Part shown: positions 12,637 through 25,104 of the stretch, one piece after another | Position numbering within the stretch: the stretch's first letter is position 1 | How the letters are laid out: each line of letters opens with the position of its first letter | DNA from: Liolophura sinensis | Lineage: Eukaryota; Mollusca; Polyplacophora; Chitonida; Chitonidae | Assembly (NCBI RefSeq): GCF_032854445.1 | Contig: NC_088297.1 | Span: 26,529,915-26,593,914 of the forward strand | Reading direction: 5' to 3' | DNA length: 64,000 nucleotides | Made by a program: the position numbers and the translations under genes | Notes under the pieces: model-generated | Database searches by the model: none | The model's input: only the letters and a program-made list of their open reading frames with translations | What the model was told of the DNA's origin: nothing

Positions 12637-14888
12637 ATGTGTGCTTGGGATTACATATGTTGGTATATGAGGATGTGTACTTGGGGTTATACATGTTGGT
12701 ATGTGAGGATGTGTGCTTGGGGTTATATATGTTAGTATGTATGGATGTGTGCTTGGGGTTAAATATGTTAGTATATGTGCATGTGTGCTTGGGGTTATAT
12801 ATGTTGGTAAGTGTACATGTGTCCTTGGGGTTATAAAGTTTGGTAGGTGTAGATATGTGCTTGGGGTTATATATGTTGGTATGTATGGATGTGTGCTTGG
12901 GGTTATATATGTTGGTATGTGTGGATGTGTGCTTAGGGTTACATATGTTGGTATGTATGGATGTATGCTTGGGGTTATATATGTTAGTATATATGGATGT
13001 GTGCTTGGGGTTATTAATAATTGTACATGTAGATGTACCCTTGGGGTTATAAATGTTGGCATACACGGATGTATGCTTGGGGATATATATGTTGGCATGC
13101 ACGGATGTATGCTTGGGGATATATATGTTGGCATGCACGGATGTATGCTTGGGGATATATATGTTGGCATGCACGGATGTATGCTTGGGGTTATATATGT
13201 TGGTATGTGTGGATGTATCCTTGCGGTCATATATGTTGGTATGTGTGGATGTGTGCTTAGGGTTACATATGTTGGTATGTGTGGATGTATGCTTGGGGTT
13301 ATATATGTTGGTATGTGTGGATGTGTGCTTGGGGTTATATATGTTGGTATGTGTGGATGTGTGCTTGGGGTTATATATGTTTGTATATGTGGATGTATCC
13401 TTGGTGTTATATCTGTTGGTATGCACGGATGTATGCTTGGGGATATATATGTTGGTATGTATGGATGTATGCTTGGGGTTGTATATGTTAGAATGTGTGG
13501 ATGTGCACTTGGGGTTATAAATTTTGGTAGGTGTTGATGTTTGCTTAAGATTATATATGTTGGTATAAGAGAATGCATGCCTAGGGTTATATATGTGGGC
13601 ATGTGTAGATGTGCGCTTGGGGTTATATATGTTAGTATATGTGGATGTGTGCTTGGGGTTATATATGTTGGTATATGAGGATGTGTGCTTGGGGTTATAT
13701 ATGTTGGTATGTGTGGATGTATCCTTCGGGTTGTATATGTTGGTATGTGTGGATATGTGTTTGGGGTTATACATGTGGGTATATGTGGATGTGTGCTTGG
13801 GGTTATATATGTTGGTATGTATGGATGTGTTCTTGGGGTTATATATGTTGGTATGTGTGGATGTATCCTTCGGGTTATATATGTTGGTATATGAGGATGT
13901 GTGCTTGGGGTTATATATGTTGGTATATGAGGATGTGTGCTTGGGGTTATATATGTTGGTATGCACGGATGTATCCTTGGGGTTATATATGTTAGTATAT
14001 GTGGATGTGTGCATGGGGTTATATATGTTGGTAAGTGTACATGTGTCCTTGGGGTTTTAAATTTTGGTAGGTGTAGATGTGTGCTTGGGATTATGTTTGT
14101 TGGTATGTATGGATGAATATTTCAGGTTATATAGGTTGGTATGTATTGATGTATGCTTGGGGTTATATATGTTGGTACGTATGGGTGTGTGCTTGGGGTT
14201 ATATATGTTAGTATGTATGGATTTGTGCTAGTGTTATATATGTTGGTATGTGTAGATGTGTGCTTGGGATTATGTATGTTGGTATGTATGGATGAATAAT
14301 TCGGGTTGTATATGTTGGTATGTATTGATATGTGTTTGGGGTTATACATGTGGGTATGTGTAGATGTGTGCTTGCGGATATATATGTTGGTATATATGGA
14401 CGTATGCTTGGGGCTATATATGTTGGTATGTGTGGCTGTGTGCTTGAGGTTATATATGTTGGTATGTGTGGATGTATCCTTCGGGTTGTATATGTTGGTA
14501 TGTGTGGATGTATCCTTCGGGTTATATATGTTGGTATGCACGGATGTATGCTTGGGGTTATATATCTTGGTATGTATGGATGTGTGCTTGGGGTTATATA
14601 TGTTGATATGTATGGATGTGTTCTTGGGGTTACATATGTTGGTATGTGTGGATGTGTGCTTAGGGTTACATATGTTGGTATGCGTGGATGTGTGCTTGGG
14701 GTTACATATGTTGGTATGTGTGGATGTGTGCTTCGGGTTACATATGTTGGTATGTGTGGATGTGTGCTTGGGGTTACATATGTTTGTATATGTGGATGTG
14801 TGCTTGGGGTTATATATGTTGGTATGTATGGATGTGTTCTTGGGGTTATATATGTTGGTATGTGTGGATGTGTGCTTGGGGTTATATA
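12637..14888. repeat. 36-bp minisatellite, proximal block (about 62 units)
   Basis: Monomers read GGGGTTATATATGTTGGTAT, then GTGTGGATGTGTGCTT, with point variants (GTATGGATG, GCACGGATGTATGCTT, TTCGGGTTGTA). The exact 36-bp (12-codon) period keeps several frames open on both strands, giving apparent proteins of repeated NPKHTSTHTNIY (minus) or LYMLVCVDVCLG (plus). These lack any non-repeat domain and are not called as genes. One block near 13060-13180 repeats the GGCATGCACGGATGTATGC variant four times, a local expansion. Confidence 0.97.
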
Positions 14889-16424
14889 AACTACCAGGCA
14901 AAAGAAAGGTTTTACCGTATTTTTTGTCATAAAAAAAATAAAAGCGCGGTTCCGGATTTGTTTCTAAGTAGGACATGGTGTATGACTGCATCGTTTCCTC
15001 TACCAGAACGCATCGTCACGAACGCAGCAATTGGAATTGTGAAATTGCGACCACATGCAAAACGTCCTTTTGAGGCATGGCTCGTGATGCACGTGCGGTA
15101 ATGTTACATAAATACTTTTGCTCGAAAGAGCAGACATTCAGTGACCGAAAAAACACCAACAGTATGCCAAGACTTACGCAAACGCAACGATACCAGGCCA
15201 TCGGTATGTCCACCATGGGAGTCTCGCAACGTCACATTGCAAGAACGTTCAACTGCAGCCAAACCACCATCAGGAGGTTGTTGATACGCTATCAGCAGAC
15301 AGGCCAGACCCAAGACAGACCAAGATCGGGAAGACCGAGGGTAACAACTGCGGCTGAAGATCGCTACATCCGGCAGATCCACCTCCGAAACCGATTCGTC
15401 ACGGCGACGTCAACAGCGGCAACGGCACTAGGCCATGTCATCAGCCCCAGAAGAACACTGCGTCGTCTTCGTACAGCTGGTTTACGACCTTACCGCCCCT
15501 TCCATGGGATGGCCTTGACCCTTTTACATCGTCAATGCAGATTGCGATGGGCACGTATTGTACATCGGTGGCAGCGACGTGACTGGGCGAGAGTGCTGTT
15601 TACAGACGAGAGCAGGTTCTGTCTATTCAGGAACGATGGCAGAGTTCGAGTTTTCCGACGAAGAGGCGAGCGTCTCGCGCCAAACTGCGTAAGAGAGGTT
15701 TATCCGTTTGGAGGCGGAGGCGTCATGGTTTGGGGAGGGATTTGTGACCAAATGAAGGCGCAGCTGGTTATTGTGCGAGGTAATCTGACTGGCCAGCGAT
15801 ACGTTGATGAGGTACTGAGACCTGTCGTCGTTCCTTTCCTCCAATGACAGCCAAAACGATCGATCTTGCAACACTGCCCGCATTTTTACAGACTACCTCA
15901 AGACCGCAAACGTCATCGTGTTGCCCTGGCCAGCCAACTCACCAGACATGAACCCTATTGAGCATCTCTGGGATCACCTTGACCGCCGTTTGAGACAGCT
16001 GGTGCCTCCTCCAACTAACCAACAGGAACTTGAGCAAGCTCTGTTAAACCTATGGAACGTTATCCTTGCTGACGTCATCCGGCGACTGACGACGTCAATG
16101 CGGAGGCGTGTGCTTGCTTGCTTGCATTGATGCCCAGGGTGGCCACACTCGCTGCTGATGACTGTAGTCCTTCATTTCTGTGGATACTGTGACTTTACAT
16201 GCACTTGCCAGTTAACTTTACATTTGTGTAATTTTTTCTTCTGACCCCTTGTCTCTTTCATTGTGTTTTGTGGCCAATTGAATGCCAATAATTTAAAGCC
16301 TTTTTGAGAGAATATTTCACAATGATTCCTGTTTATAAACCAATCTTCTTAATTCTTATAACTGACTTTGTTTTTGTTTTATGGGCTCAAGAAGTGGGTG
16401 AAACCTTTCTTTTACCTGGTAGTT
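14889..16424 (+). mobile_element. Tc1/mariner DNA transposon inserted in the 36-bp array
   Basis: Terminal inverted repeats of about 27 bp: the left end begins AACTACCAGGCAAAAGAAAG and the right end, inverted, AACTACCAGGTAAAAGAAAG. The element is flanked by TA on both sides (14887-14888 and 16425-16426), the target duplication of this superfamily. Removing it with one TA rejoins GGGGTTATA to TATGTTGGTATG, restoring a perfect monomer, so the boundaries are exact. Length is 1536 bp with one transposase frame on +. Confidence 0.95.
15164..16130 (+). pseudogene. Tc1-like transposase, broken
   Basis: Cut-and-paste transposase. The ATG at 15164 starts MPRLTQTQRYQAIG, the usual N-terminus; an in-frame ATG at 15077 is less likely. 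Seen in order: a helix-turn-helix (VSQRHIARTFNCSQTTIRRL), the GRPR linker (RPRSGRPRVTT), a second DNA-binding helix set, the first catalytic Asp in LFTDESRFCLF, and GGGVMVWGGI. The frame then stops at 15845-15847. The usual second-Asp motif (QQDNARPH) is not readable, and coding sense resumes in another frame from about 15870 with WPANSPDMNPIEHLWD, carrying the terminal acidic residue, through a stop near 16130. Judging from the terminal-repeat similarity the copy is fairly young, but it cannot encode an active enzyme. An assembly indel could explain part of the damage. Confidence 0.92.
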
Positions 16425-18380
16425 TATGTTGGTATGTATGGATATGTCTTTGGCGATACATATGTTTGTATATGTGGATGTTTCCTTGATGTTATATGTG
16501 TTGGAATGTATGGATGTATGCTTGGGGTTATATATGTTGGTATGTGTGGCTGTGTGCTTGAGGTTATATATGTTGGTATGTGTGGATGTGTGTTTGGGGT
16601 TATATATGTTGGTATGTGTGGATGTATCCTTCGGGTTATATATGTTGGTATGTGTACATGTGTGTTTGGGGTTATATCTGTTGGTATGCACGTATGTATC
16701 CTTGGGGTTATATATATTGGTATGTGTGGATGTATCCTTCGGGTTATATATGTTGGTATGTGTACATGTGTGTTTGGGGTTATATATGTTGGTATGTGTG
16801 GATGTATCCTTCGGGTTGTATATGTTGGTATGCACGGATGTATGCTTGGGGTTATATATGTTGGTATGTGTGGATGTATCCTTCGGGTTACATATGTTGG
16901 TATATATGGATATGTGTTTGGGGTTATACATGTGGGTATGTGTAGATGTGTGCTTGGGGTTATATATGTTGGTATGTATGGATGTGTGCTTGGGGTTACA
17001 TATGTTGGTAGGTGTAGATATGTGCTTGGGGTTACATATGTTGGTATGTGTGAAGGTGTGCTTAGGGTTACATATGTTGGTATGCATGGATGTATGCTTC
17101 GGATTATATATGTTGGCATGTGTACATGTGTGCTTGGGGTTATATATCTTGGTATGTGTGGATGTGTACATGGGGTTATATATGTTGGTATGTATGAATG
17201 TGTGTTTTGCGATAAATATGTTTGTATATGTGGATGTATCCTTGGTGTTATATCTGTTGGTATGCACGGATGTATGCTTGGGGTTATATATGTTGGTATG
17301 TGTGGATGTGTGCTTGGGGTTATATATGTTGGTATGTGTGGATGTGTGCTTGGGGTTATATATGTTGGTATGTGTGGATGTATCCTTCGGGTTGTATATG
17401 TTGGTATGCACGGATGTATGCTTGGGGTTATATATGTTGGTATGTGTGGATGTGTGCTTGGGGTTATATATGTTGGTATGAGTGGATGTGTGCTTGGGGT
17501 TGTATATGTTGGTATGTGTGGATGTGTGCTCGGGGTTATATATGTTGGTATGTGTGGATGTGTGCTTAGGGTTATATCTGTTGGTATGTGTGGTTGTGTG
17601 CTTGGGGTTACATATGTTGGTATGTGTGGATGTGTGCTTGGGGTTACATATGTTTGTATATGTTAATGTATCCTTGGTGTTATATATGTTGGTATGCACG
17701 GATGTATGCTTGGGGTTATATATGTTGGTATGCACGGATGTATGCTTGGGGTTATATATGTTGGTATATGTTAATGTGTGTTTAGGAATATATATGTTGG
17801 TATGTATGCCTGGGATTATATATTTTGGTATGTATGGATGTTTGCTTGGGGTTATATGTTGATATGTGAGGATGTGTGCCTGGGGTCATATATGTTGGCA
17901 TGTGTAGATGTGTACTTGGGGTTATATATGTTTGTATGTGTGCTTGGGGTTACATATGTTGGTATGTATGGATGTATGCTTGGGGTTATATATGTTAGTA
18001 TGTATGGATGTGTGCTTGGGGTTATATATGTTGGTATGTGTGGATGTATGCTTGGGGTTATATATGTTGGTATGTATGGGTGTGTGCTTGGGGTAATATA
18101 GGTTGGTATGTATGGATGTTTGCTTGGGGTTATATGTTGATATGCGAGGATGTGTGCTTGGGGTTATATGTTGATATGTGAGGATGTGTGCTTGGGGTTA
18201 TATATGTTGGCATGTGTAGATGTGTACTTGGGGTGATATAGGTTTGTATGTGTGCTTGGGGTTACATATGTTGGTATGTATGGATGTATGCTTGGGGAAA
18301 TATATGTTAGTATGTGTGGATGTGTGCTTGGGGTTATATATGATGGTATGTATGGATGTGTGCTTAGGGTAATATATGTT
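16425..18380. repeat. 36-bp minisatellite, middle block
   Basis: Same monomer as the proximal block, about 54 units, resuming exactly at the transposon edge. Some units near 17800-18250 are shortened (GGGGTTATATGTTGATATG; TTTGTATGTGTGCTTGGGG), which breaks the 36-bp phase, and a segment of several units there appears twice (around 17840-17960 and 18120-18260). Confidence 0.95.
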
Positions 18381-20940
18381 GGTATTTATCGAGGTGTGCT
18401 TGGGGTAATATATGTTGGTAGGTGTAGATCATTTCTTGGGGTTGTATATGTTGGTATGTATGGATGTGTGCCTAGGGTAATATATGTTGGTATTTATCGA
18501 GGTGTGCTTGGGGTGGGATATGTTGGTAGGTGTAGATCATTTCTTGGGGATATATATGTTGGTATGTATGGATGTGTGCCTAGGGTAATATATGTTGGTA
18601 TTTATCAAGGTGTGCTTGGGGTGGGATATGTTGGTAGGTGTATATCATTTCTTGGGGTTGTATATGTTGGTATGTATGGATGTGTGCTTAGGGTAATATA
18701 TGTTGGTATTTATCAAGGTGTGCTTGGGGTGGGATGTGTTGGTAGGTGTAGATCATTTCTTGGGGTTATATATGTTGGTATGTATGGATGTGTGCTTAGG
18801 GTAATATATGTTGGTATTTATCAAGGTGTGCTTGGGGTGGGATATGTTGGTAGGTGTAGATCATTTGTTGGGGTTGTATATGTTGGTATGTATGGATGTG
18901 TGCTTAGGGTAATATATGTTGGTATTTATCGAGGTGTGCTTGGGGTGGGATATGTTGGTAGGTGTAGATCATTTCTTGGGGTTGTATATGTTGGTATGTA
19001 TGGATGTGTGCTTAGGGTAATATATGTTGATATTTATCAAGGTGTGCTTGGGGTAATATATGTTGGTAGGTGTAGATCATTTCTTGGGGTTATATATGTT
19101 GGTATGTATGGATGTGTGCTTAGGTTAATATATGTTGGTATTTATCAAGGTGTGCTTGGGGTAATATATGTTGGTAGGTGTAGATCATTTCTTGGGGTTA
19201 TATATGTTGGTATGTATGGATGTGTGCTTAGGGTAATATATGTTGGTATTTATCAAGGTGTGCTTGGGGTGGGATATGTTGGTAGGTGTAGATCATTTCT
19301 TGGGGTTGTATATGTTGGTATGTATGGATGTGTGCTTAGGGTAATATATGTTGGTATTTATCAAGGTGTGCTTGGGGTGGGATATGTTGGTAGGTGTAGA
19401 TCATTTCTTGGGGTTGTATATGTTGGTATGTATGGATGTGTGCTTAGGGTAATATATGTTGGTATTTATCGAGGTGTGCTTGGGGTGGGATATGTTGGTA
19501 GGTGTAGATCATTTCTTGGGGTTGTATATGTTGGTATGTATGGATGTGTGCTTAGGGTAATATATGTTGGTACTTATCAAGGTGTGCTTGGGGTAATATA
19601 TGTTGGTAGGTGTAGATCATTTCTTGGGGATATATATGTTGGTATGTATGGATGTGTGCTTAGGGTAATATATGTTGGTATTTATCGAGGTGTGCTTGGG
19701 GTGGGATATGTTGGTAGGTGTAGATCATTTCTTGGGGTTATATATGTTGGTATGTATGGATGTGTGCTTAGGGTAATATATGTTGGTATTTATCAAGGTG
19801 TGCTTGGGGTGGGATATGTTGGTAGGTGTAGATCATTTCTTGGGGATATATATGTTGGTATGTATGGATGTGTGCTTGGGGTGGGATATGTTGGTAGGTG
19901 TAGATCATTTCTTGGGGATATATATGTTGGTATGTATGGATGTGTGCTTAGGGTAATATATGTTGGTATTTATCAAGGTGTGCTTGGGGTGGGATATGTT
20001 GGTAGGTGTAGATCATTTCTTGGGGTTATATATGTTGGTATGTATGGATGTGTGCTTAGGTTAATATATGTTGGTATTTATCGAGGTGTGCTTGGGGTGG
20101 GATATGTTGGTAGGTGTAGATCATTTCTTGGGGTTGTATATGTTGGTATGTATGGATGTGTGCTTAGGGTAATATATGTTGGTATTTATCAAGGTGTGCT
20201 TGGGGTAATATATGTTGGTAGGTGTAGATCATTTCTTGGGGATATATATGTTGGTATGTGTGGATGTGTGCTTAGGGTAATATATGTTGGTATTTATCGA
20301 GGTGTGCTTGGGGTGGGATATGTTGGTAGGTGTAGATCATTTCTTGGGGTTATATATGTTGGTATGTATGGATGTGTGCTTAGGGTAATATATGTTGGTA
20401 TTTATCAAGGTGTGCTTGGGGTGGGATATGTTGGTAGGTGTAGATCATTTGTTGGGGTTGTATATGTTGGTATGTATGGATGTGTGCTTAGGGTAATATA
20501 TGTTGGTATTTATCGAGGTGTGCTTGGGGTGGGATATGTTGGTAGGTCTAGATCATTTCTTGGGGTTGTATATGTTGGTATGTATGGATGTGTGCTTAGG
20601 GTAATATATGTTGGTATTTATCAAGGTGTGCTTGGGGTAATATATGTTGGTAGGTGTAGATCATTTCTTGGGGTTATATATGTTGGTATGTATGGATGTG
20701 TGCTTAGGTTAATATATGTTGGTATTTATCGAGGTGTGCTTGGGGTGGGATATGTTGGTAGGTGTAGATCATTTCTTGGGGATATTTATGTTGGTATGCA
20801 TGGATGTGTGCTTAGGGTAATATATGTTGGTATTTATCAAGGCGTACTTGGGGTGGGATATGTTGGTAGGTGTAGATCATTTCTTGGGGATATATATGTT
20901 GGTATATGTGGATGTGTGCTTGGGGTTATATATTTTGTTA
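18381..20940. repeat. 108-bp higher-order repeat of three 36-bp monomers, about 24 copies
   Basis: Three monomer types alternate: one with GTATGTATGGATGTGTGC, one with TTGGTATTTATC.AGGTGTGC, and one with TTGGTAGGTGTAGATCATTT. The 108-bp period gives one frame open for about 900 codons on +, with the 36-residue repeat ending GRCRSFL. One copy, near 19845-19900, lacks the middle monomer (72 bp). The rare variant TCATTTGTTGGGG occurs at 18861 and 20445, 1584 bp apart, which equals 15 copies minus one monomer; neighbouring variants match too. The array ends at ATATATTTTGTTACAAAT. Confidence 0.96.
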
Positions 20941-21616
20941 CAAATAATATTCAAATATTATTCTCTGTACATTAAGAGTTATATGTTAATACGGTTGATT
21001 ATATGATGTATTCTAGTAAAATATGACTACTGACTCACCCACATTTATAGTAGTGTACCATGTATAACAGCTTCTCTAATGTTATATCATCTGTTTACTT
21101 AGTGCTAGGGATGGTCTTGCAGCAACCTGTGGGATGGCTGTGGTTTATGTTTTCCTTCCAGAACTTGTCTGGAAAGCATTAAAACACTACATTCTTGGCA
21201 AAGAAGATGGCCTGACCTTCATGGCGACTAACAGGAAGAAAACAATGAAAGTGTATCCCACTGAAATGTTAACATTGTGGGCTGACAAGTTAATGTATTA
21301 TTTCCCAAGGCACAGGCCCAGAGCTCCACGCTTCTCGGGGCCTTTAAGGTCACTACACCAGTGTAATGGTAGAGGGATATCACTATCTGGGTCACACAAG
21401 GATTCGAACTCGGGTCTCTGCTGCCGAAGTCCAGCGCTCAACCGAGCTAAAAGGAAATTCTCGCTAGCTACTGCTAGTATAAGCTCTGGAAATCTGCTCC
21501 CGTTACACTCCAGACTGGCGCACGTAAGTCTCCACCGCGCAAACCAGAAAATCCAAGAAAAACAGAAAAAATTAAGTCACGCTGGTGACCTACTTTCAAA
21601 ACGAAAGCGGAGATAA
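20941..21616 (+). other. 160-codon open frame partly made of a SINE; not recognised
   Basis: From 21134 a frame of 160 codons begins MAVVYVFLPELVWKALKHY and ends in a basic run (LSKRKRR). Its first half (for example KVYPTEMLTLWADKLMYYF) has ordinary protein-like composition but no family I know. Its second half overlaps a minus-strand tRNA-like SINE. It may be an exon of an unknown gene with a SINE inserted, or chance. The stretch before 21134 is plain AT-rich DNA. Confidence 0.2.
21318..21460 (-). repeat. tRNA-derived SINE, third type (minus strand)
   Basis: Reverse-complemented, it reads TTAGCTCGGTTGAGCGCTGG (A-box region), then GAGTTCGAATCC (B box) and TGTGTGACCC, then a body with CATTACACTGGTGTAGTGAC and CCCCGAGAAGCGTGGAGCTC. 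The tail is unlike types A and B. A functional tRNA gene is unlikely because no acceptor stem pairs. Limits are approximate; the 5' end may reach about 21545. Confidence 0.45.
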
Positions 21617-22687
21617 CTTTGATCAAAACATACTTATGTTTATTGCATTAGTAATATACTAATAGTAATACTTTGGTTTTGTTTATATAAATATCCACTT
21701 GTATAATATTTCCAGGATTTCATATGTGAAGCTGCTAACACTAGGCCTTCCTCAAAATTTAAATTTTATAGAATCAGTCTAGTTTTAAGATCCTCTTACA
21801 AACTTCAATGAATTTGAAAGCCGTATTTTCACTTTTACTGAATTGATAGTGTATGCTTTTGCACAACATAACAGTCAGGGTGGCTGGTCCTAGATATAAT
21901 TGCAGACTTTTCGCTTAATCATTAGTCCAAGAACATTGATAAATGGAAATGAACTCACAACCTTGAACATCAGCTTGTTCTGGTATGAATAACACAATCG
22001 CCGTAGTCAGCACACCAACAAACTTAACAAATGTACTGTTTCTCTAAATACAGACACTAAGCAGAACTACATTTTCATCATTAATGATTCATGCCCTTCT
22101 AAGAACCCTTTTCCCCCCCATATATGTAGACCCACAAATCCCACAAAGACCCCACAGCCATCCCCAAACTGCTGAATCAAGTAGTAATGGATGAACTTCT
22201 GATCTCATTGTTAATACCATGTTTTTACCAATTCTCATTTTCCATTTTCATGAAACACTATGGATTCCTGAAATGCTATGGAGCATCATATTAAACCCCA
22301 AACACAAACTTATTTCATATTTCTTGAAAGCCTCATTCTCAAGTGAAAATAAATCTATAGAAGTTGCGGCAATCACAGTTGTGTCATGCACACTTAGTGT
22401 TATTTTGAGACTGCACAAAATTTCTCCTCCGCTTTTTACAAGGGCTTGGAACCTTCTACTGTTCCATAGAAGCGATGTCACTCAATGTTACAGGTTTATC
22501 AACTTATCCACTGACGCTTTCTGAACAAGTTTTATTCTGCATTGTCAGGTATTCTGATTTGTAATCAAAAACTTCATCAAGATGTCAACATCTCTCTAGA
22601 CTATGACACAGTAGGCAGAATTAAAAATTCTTTATAGATATATATTTTTACTTCTTTTCACCGATTCCTTTTCTCTGTGCATACTGC
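21617..22687. other. no gene seen
   Basis: AT-rich unique sequence downstream of the minus-strand family gene. Small frames near 22219-22524 are unsupported. No canonical AATAAA was picked out for the minus-strand transcript. Confidence 0.4.
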
Positions 22688-25104
22688 TTAAATAGTCCTC
22701 TTCCTTGCGACACCTTGGGATTGAAGGTTTCTTCTCCATTCTTCAAATGGTACTGCTCGAGTCTTTGCACAGTATCTGTAGCCCATGTACTGCTGATGTA
22801 GTGGGGGGACTCTCTCCTCTCCACACTGAGAGCATCGCACCAACGTTGTTTTTTTACATGTTCTTTCTTTTGGGCGCCCCTTCTTTTGTTTCTCAGGCAT
22901 ACCTTGAGACAACGGGGGCACAGCCTGACCTGGTGTTGACTTGATATTTTGGAATACAACAGAGGGTAATATGGGCACAGGTGAAATACTTGGCCACACT
23001 CCAATGGAGGACGCAGCAGTTTCATGTGGAAGTGGTTGTTTCACGGGGTGGGCTGTGGCTGGCACGACAGGGCGAAAATGTAGGTGAAGACGTTGTAGCC
23101 TGTTGTAACCTTGGGCGCTTCAGTTTTGCCATGCCTGCTGTATCTTGAGGGTCTGGGAATGAAAATGATTCACCTTGTCCCACACTGAAAGTGGCTGGCT
23201 TATCTTTCGGCTGTGGAGCGCCAGTCCAGGATATGGAGGGCTGAGGCAGATCTATGCCTTGGAGAACAACTTGTAGGTCTTTCTCCTTTCCTTTTTTGTT
23301 GTACCTGGGGGAAAAGACAACAGAAATAGATTGACTTTGAAGAACATCTCTGTTACGGATGCACTGTTGTGTATTTCACAAATGCAAAAAAATGGCACCA
23401 TTCACCAGCTGTAAAAATTCAGCACAAACAGCAGATTCTGCAAGCAGTTCATCTTAAATATAGAAACAGGAAAAGTCAAATTTCACTTACCACTGTTGTA
23501 TTGTCTTAATATTAACACTTGAGAGCTGTATATCTGTCTCAGTCATCACCCTGCGGTTGGACATAATTAGGCCCTGGATACAGGAGTAGGCATTCTTCAT
23601 GAGATTCCAGCGAGTGGTGGAAGTTTTGGTTTTCTTAGACCGCCTATCGCTCGGGTATGCAGCAACCAATTTCTCAATGGTGGCCTCCACATACCGATTG
23701 CAATCAGGCCAGTTAGCCCGAGTGGGGTTGGGTCCAAGAATAGCTCTGTGCATATAAAAGGATATAAATGTAACTTTTATCAAAGATTTTACTCCAATGT
23801 ACATAAAAATGTACAGTCATAAATCATATCATAAGTATAAATCAAACTGTAAGTCATTTCAGGTGGAGGTGTATGTAGAAAACTGTACTATTACCTTTGG
23901 ATGCTTGTAACTCCCAAAGCTACTTGTTTCTTGGGACTTTTGAAGTGACCAGGCCCTGGTGAAGGAGATACCCTCAGGGGAAACTTTAGCCATTCCATAA
24001 CTTAATGAGACTGTCTGCCTCCTCCGATGTTAATGGAGTAAGCTGTTCTTTCAAGCTAGCCAGGAAGCTTGCCAGTTTTAATACAGCAATATAGCCTGGG
24101 ACATTGTCAGGGCCAAGGTCGCTCTGAAATTTGAAACAGACAAAATAGAAGATATATAAACATTTTTATGCTGCTGCTTGCAAATTACCTCCTTAGGACT
24201 GAACTACATTTAATATGTACATGTATGGCCAGTGATTCCACAGTGTAGAATCTGTGAAATGTGTAGAACTATCTCAGAATTTGGCACTTTGAGACTGTCT
24301 CACTTTTTTAAGTGATATGAATGGAATGATGGTGTGGAACTAATTTTTGTCAGTAAGTAATCTGATGGAGACTTGTGTTAAGTGCTGAGATGAGAGATGA
24401 TTATCTGACATCATCACCTGTGGGCTCACATGATAAGATGAGAGATGATTATCTGACATCATCACCTGTGGGCTCACATGATAAGATGAGAGATGATTAT
24501 CTGACATCATCACCTGTGGGCTCACATGATAAGATGAGAGATGATTATCTGACATCACCTGTGGGCTCACATGATAAGATGAGAGATGATTATCTGACAT
24601 CACCTGTGGGCTCACATGATAAGATGAGAGATGATTATCTGACATCACCTGTGGGCTCACATGATAAGATGAGAGATGATTATCTGACATCATCACCTGT
24701 GGACTCACATGATAAGATGAGAGATGATTATCTGACATCATCACCTGTGGACTCACATGATAAGATGAGAGATGATTATCTGACATCATCAACTGTGGGC
24801 TCACATGATAAGGTCATCTCCTTTCCTGACTCTTGAAGCTGTTCAACACCTGAAAAATAAATAGGAAAATCATTAATTTGAGAAAAATCTAAACACTACC
24901 ACTGGATATTATTTATAAAGTTCTTTTATTCCAGCAAACTTAAGAAGTTTCTTGCAGCACTATATATCTTTGTGGGGAAGAGCTGAATCTTTACATGGCA
25001 TTTGTGTTAACTAATCACAACTTACTCACCTGTACTTAAAACAGCCGTTGTGTCAATGGTGCGCTCAGAAGCAGAGGTCACAGGAGGCATACCGGATGGC
25101 TGAG
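22688..25104 (-). CDS. exons 10-14: C-terminal region with zinc finger
   Basis: Exon 10 reads AQPSGMPPVTSASERTIDTT. Exon 11 reads VEQLQESGKEMTLS and runs into the 45/48-bp array. Exon 12 reads SDLGPDNVPGYIAVLKLASF then, after a frame change near 23990, EWLKFPLRVSPSPGPGHFKS. Exon 13 reads AILGPNPTRANWPDCNRYVE and STTRWNLMKNAYSCIQGLIM. Exon 14 opens YNKKGKEKDLQVVLQGIDLP, has a Ser/Pro-rich part, changes frame near 23060 and ends VRCSQCGEERVPPLHQQYMG then YRYCAKTRAVPFEEW. The C-x2-C ... H-Q-x-Y-x-G-x-x-Y-C ending is the family's C-terminal finger. Stop at 22688. Confidence 0.7.
24385..24820. repeat. 45/48-bp tandem repeat, about 9 units, next to exon 11
   Basis: Units read GATAAGATGAGAGATGATTA, TCTGACATCATCACC and TGTGGGCTCACAT. 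Three consecutive 45-bp units lack one CAT. On the minus strand every unit carries ATCAT/GTGAG, a good splice-donor match, and the first unit touches the end of exon 11. Units are nearly identical, so the expansion is recent. Confidence 0.93.

Noticed and set aside
12930-17600. Telomere-like TTAGGGTTA inside monomers
   Set aside because: It is a one-base variant of the common TTGGGGTTA at one site per 36-bp unit, never in runs of six-base repeats.
18252-20975. 907-codon plus-strand open frame and similar 250-485-codon frames on both strands at 12.5-20.9 kb
   Set aside because: They consist only of the 36/108-bp repeat, whose period is a multiple of three. Several frames are open at once on both strands and there is no non-repeat domain, start context or splice support.
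1640-21460. tRNA genes suggested by GTTCGAATCC boxes near 1669 and 21400
   Set aside because: No acceptor-stem pairing or full cloverleaf; both continue into SINE bodies. The same holds for the tRNA-like head at 55250.
7806-24820. CRISPR-like direct repeats (54-bp and 48-bp arrays)
   Set aside because: There are no unique spacers; units abut directly, and the genome is eukaryotic.
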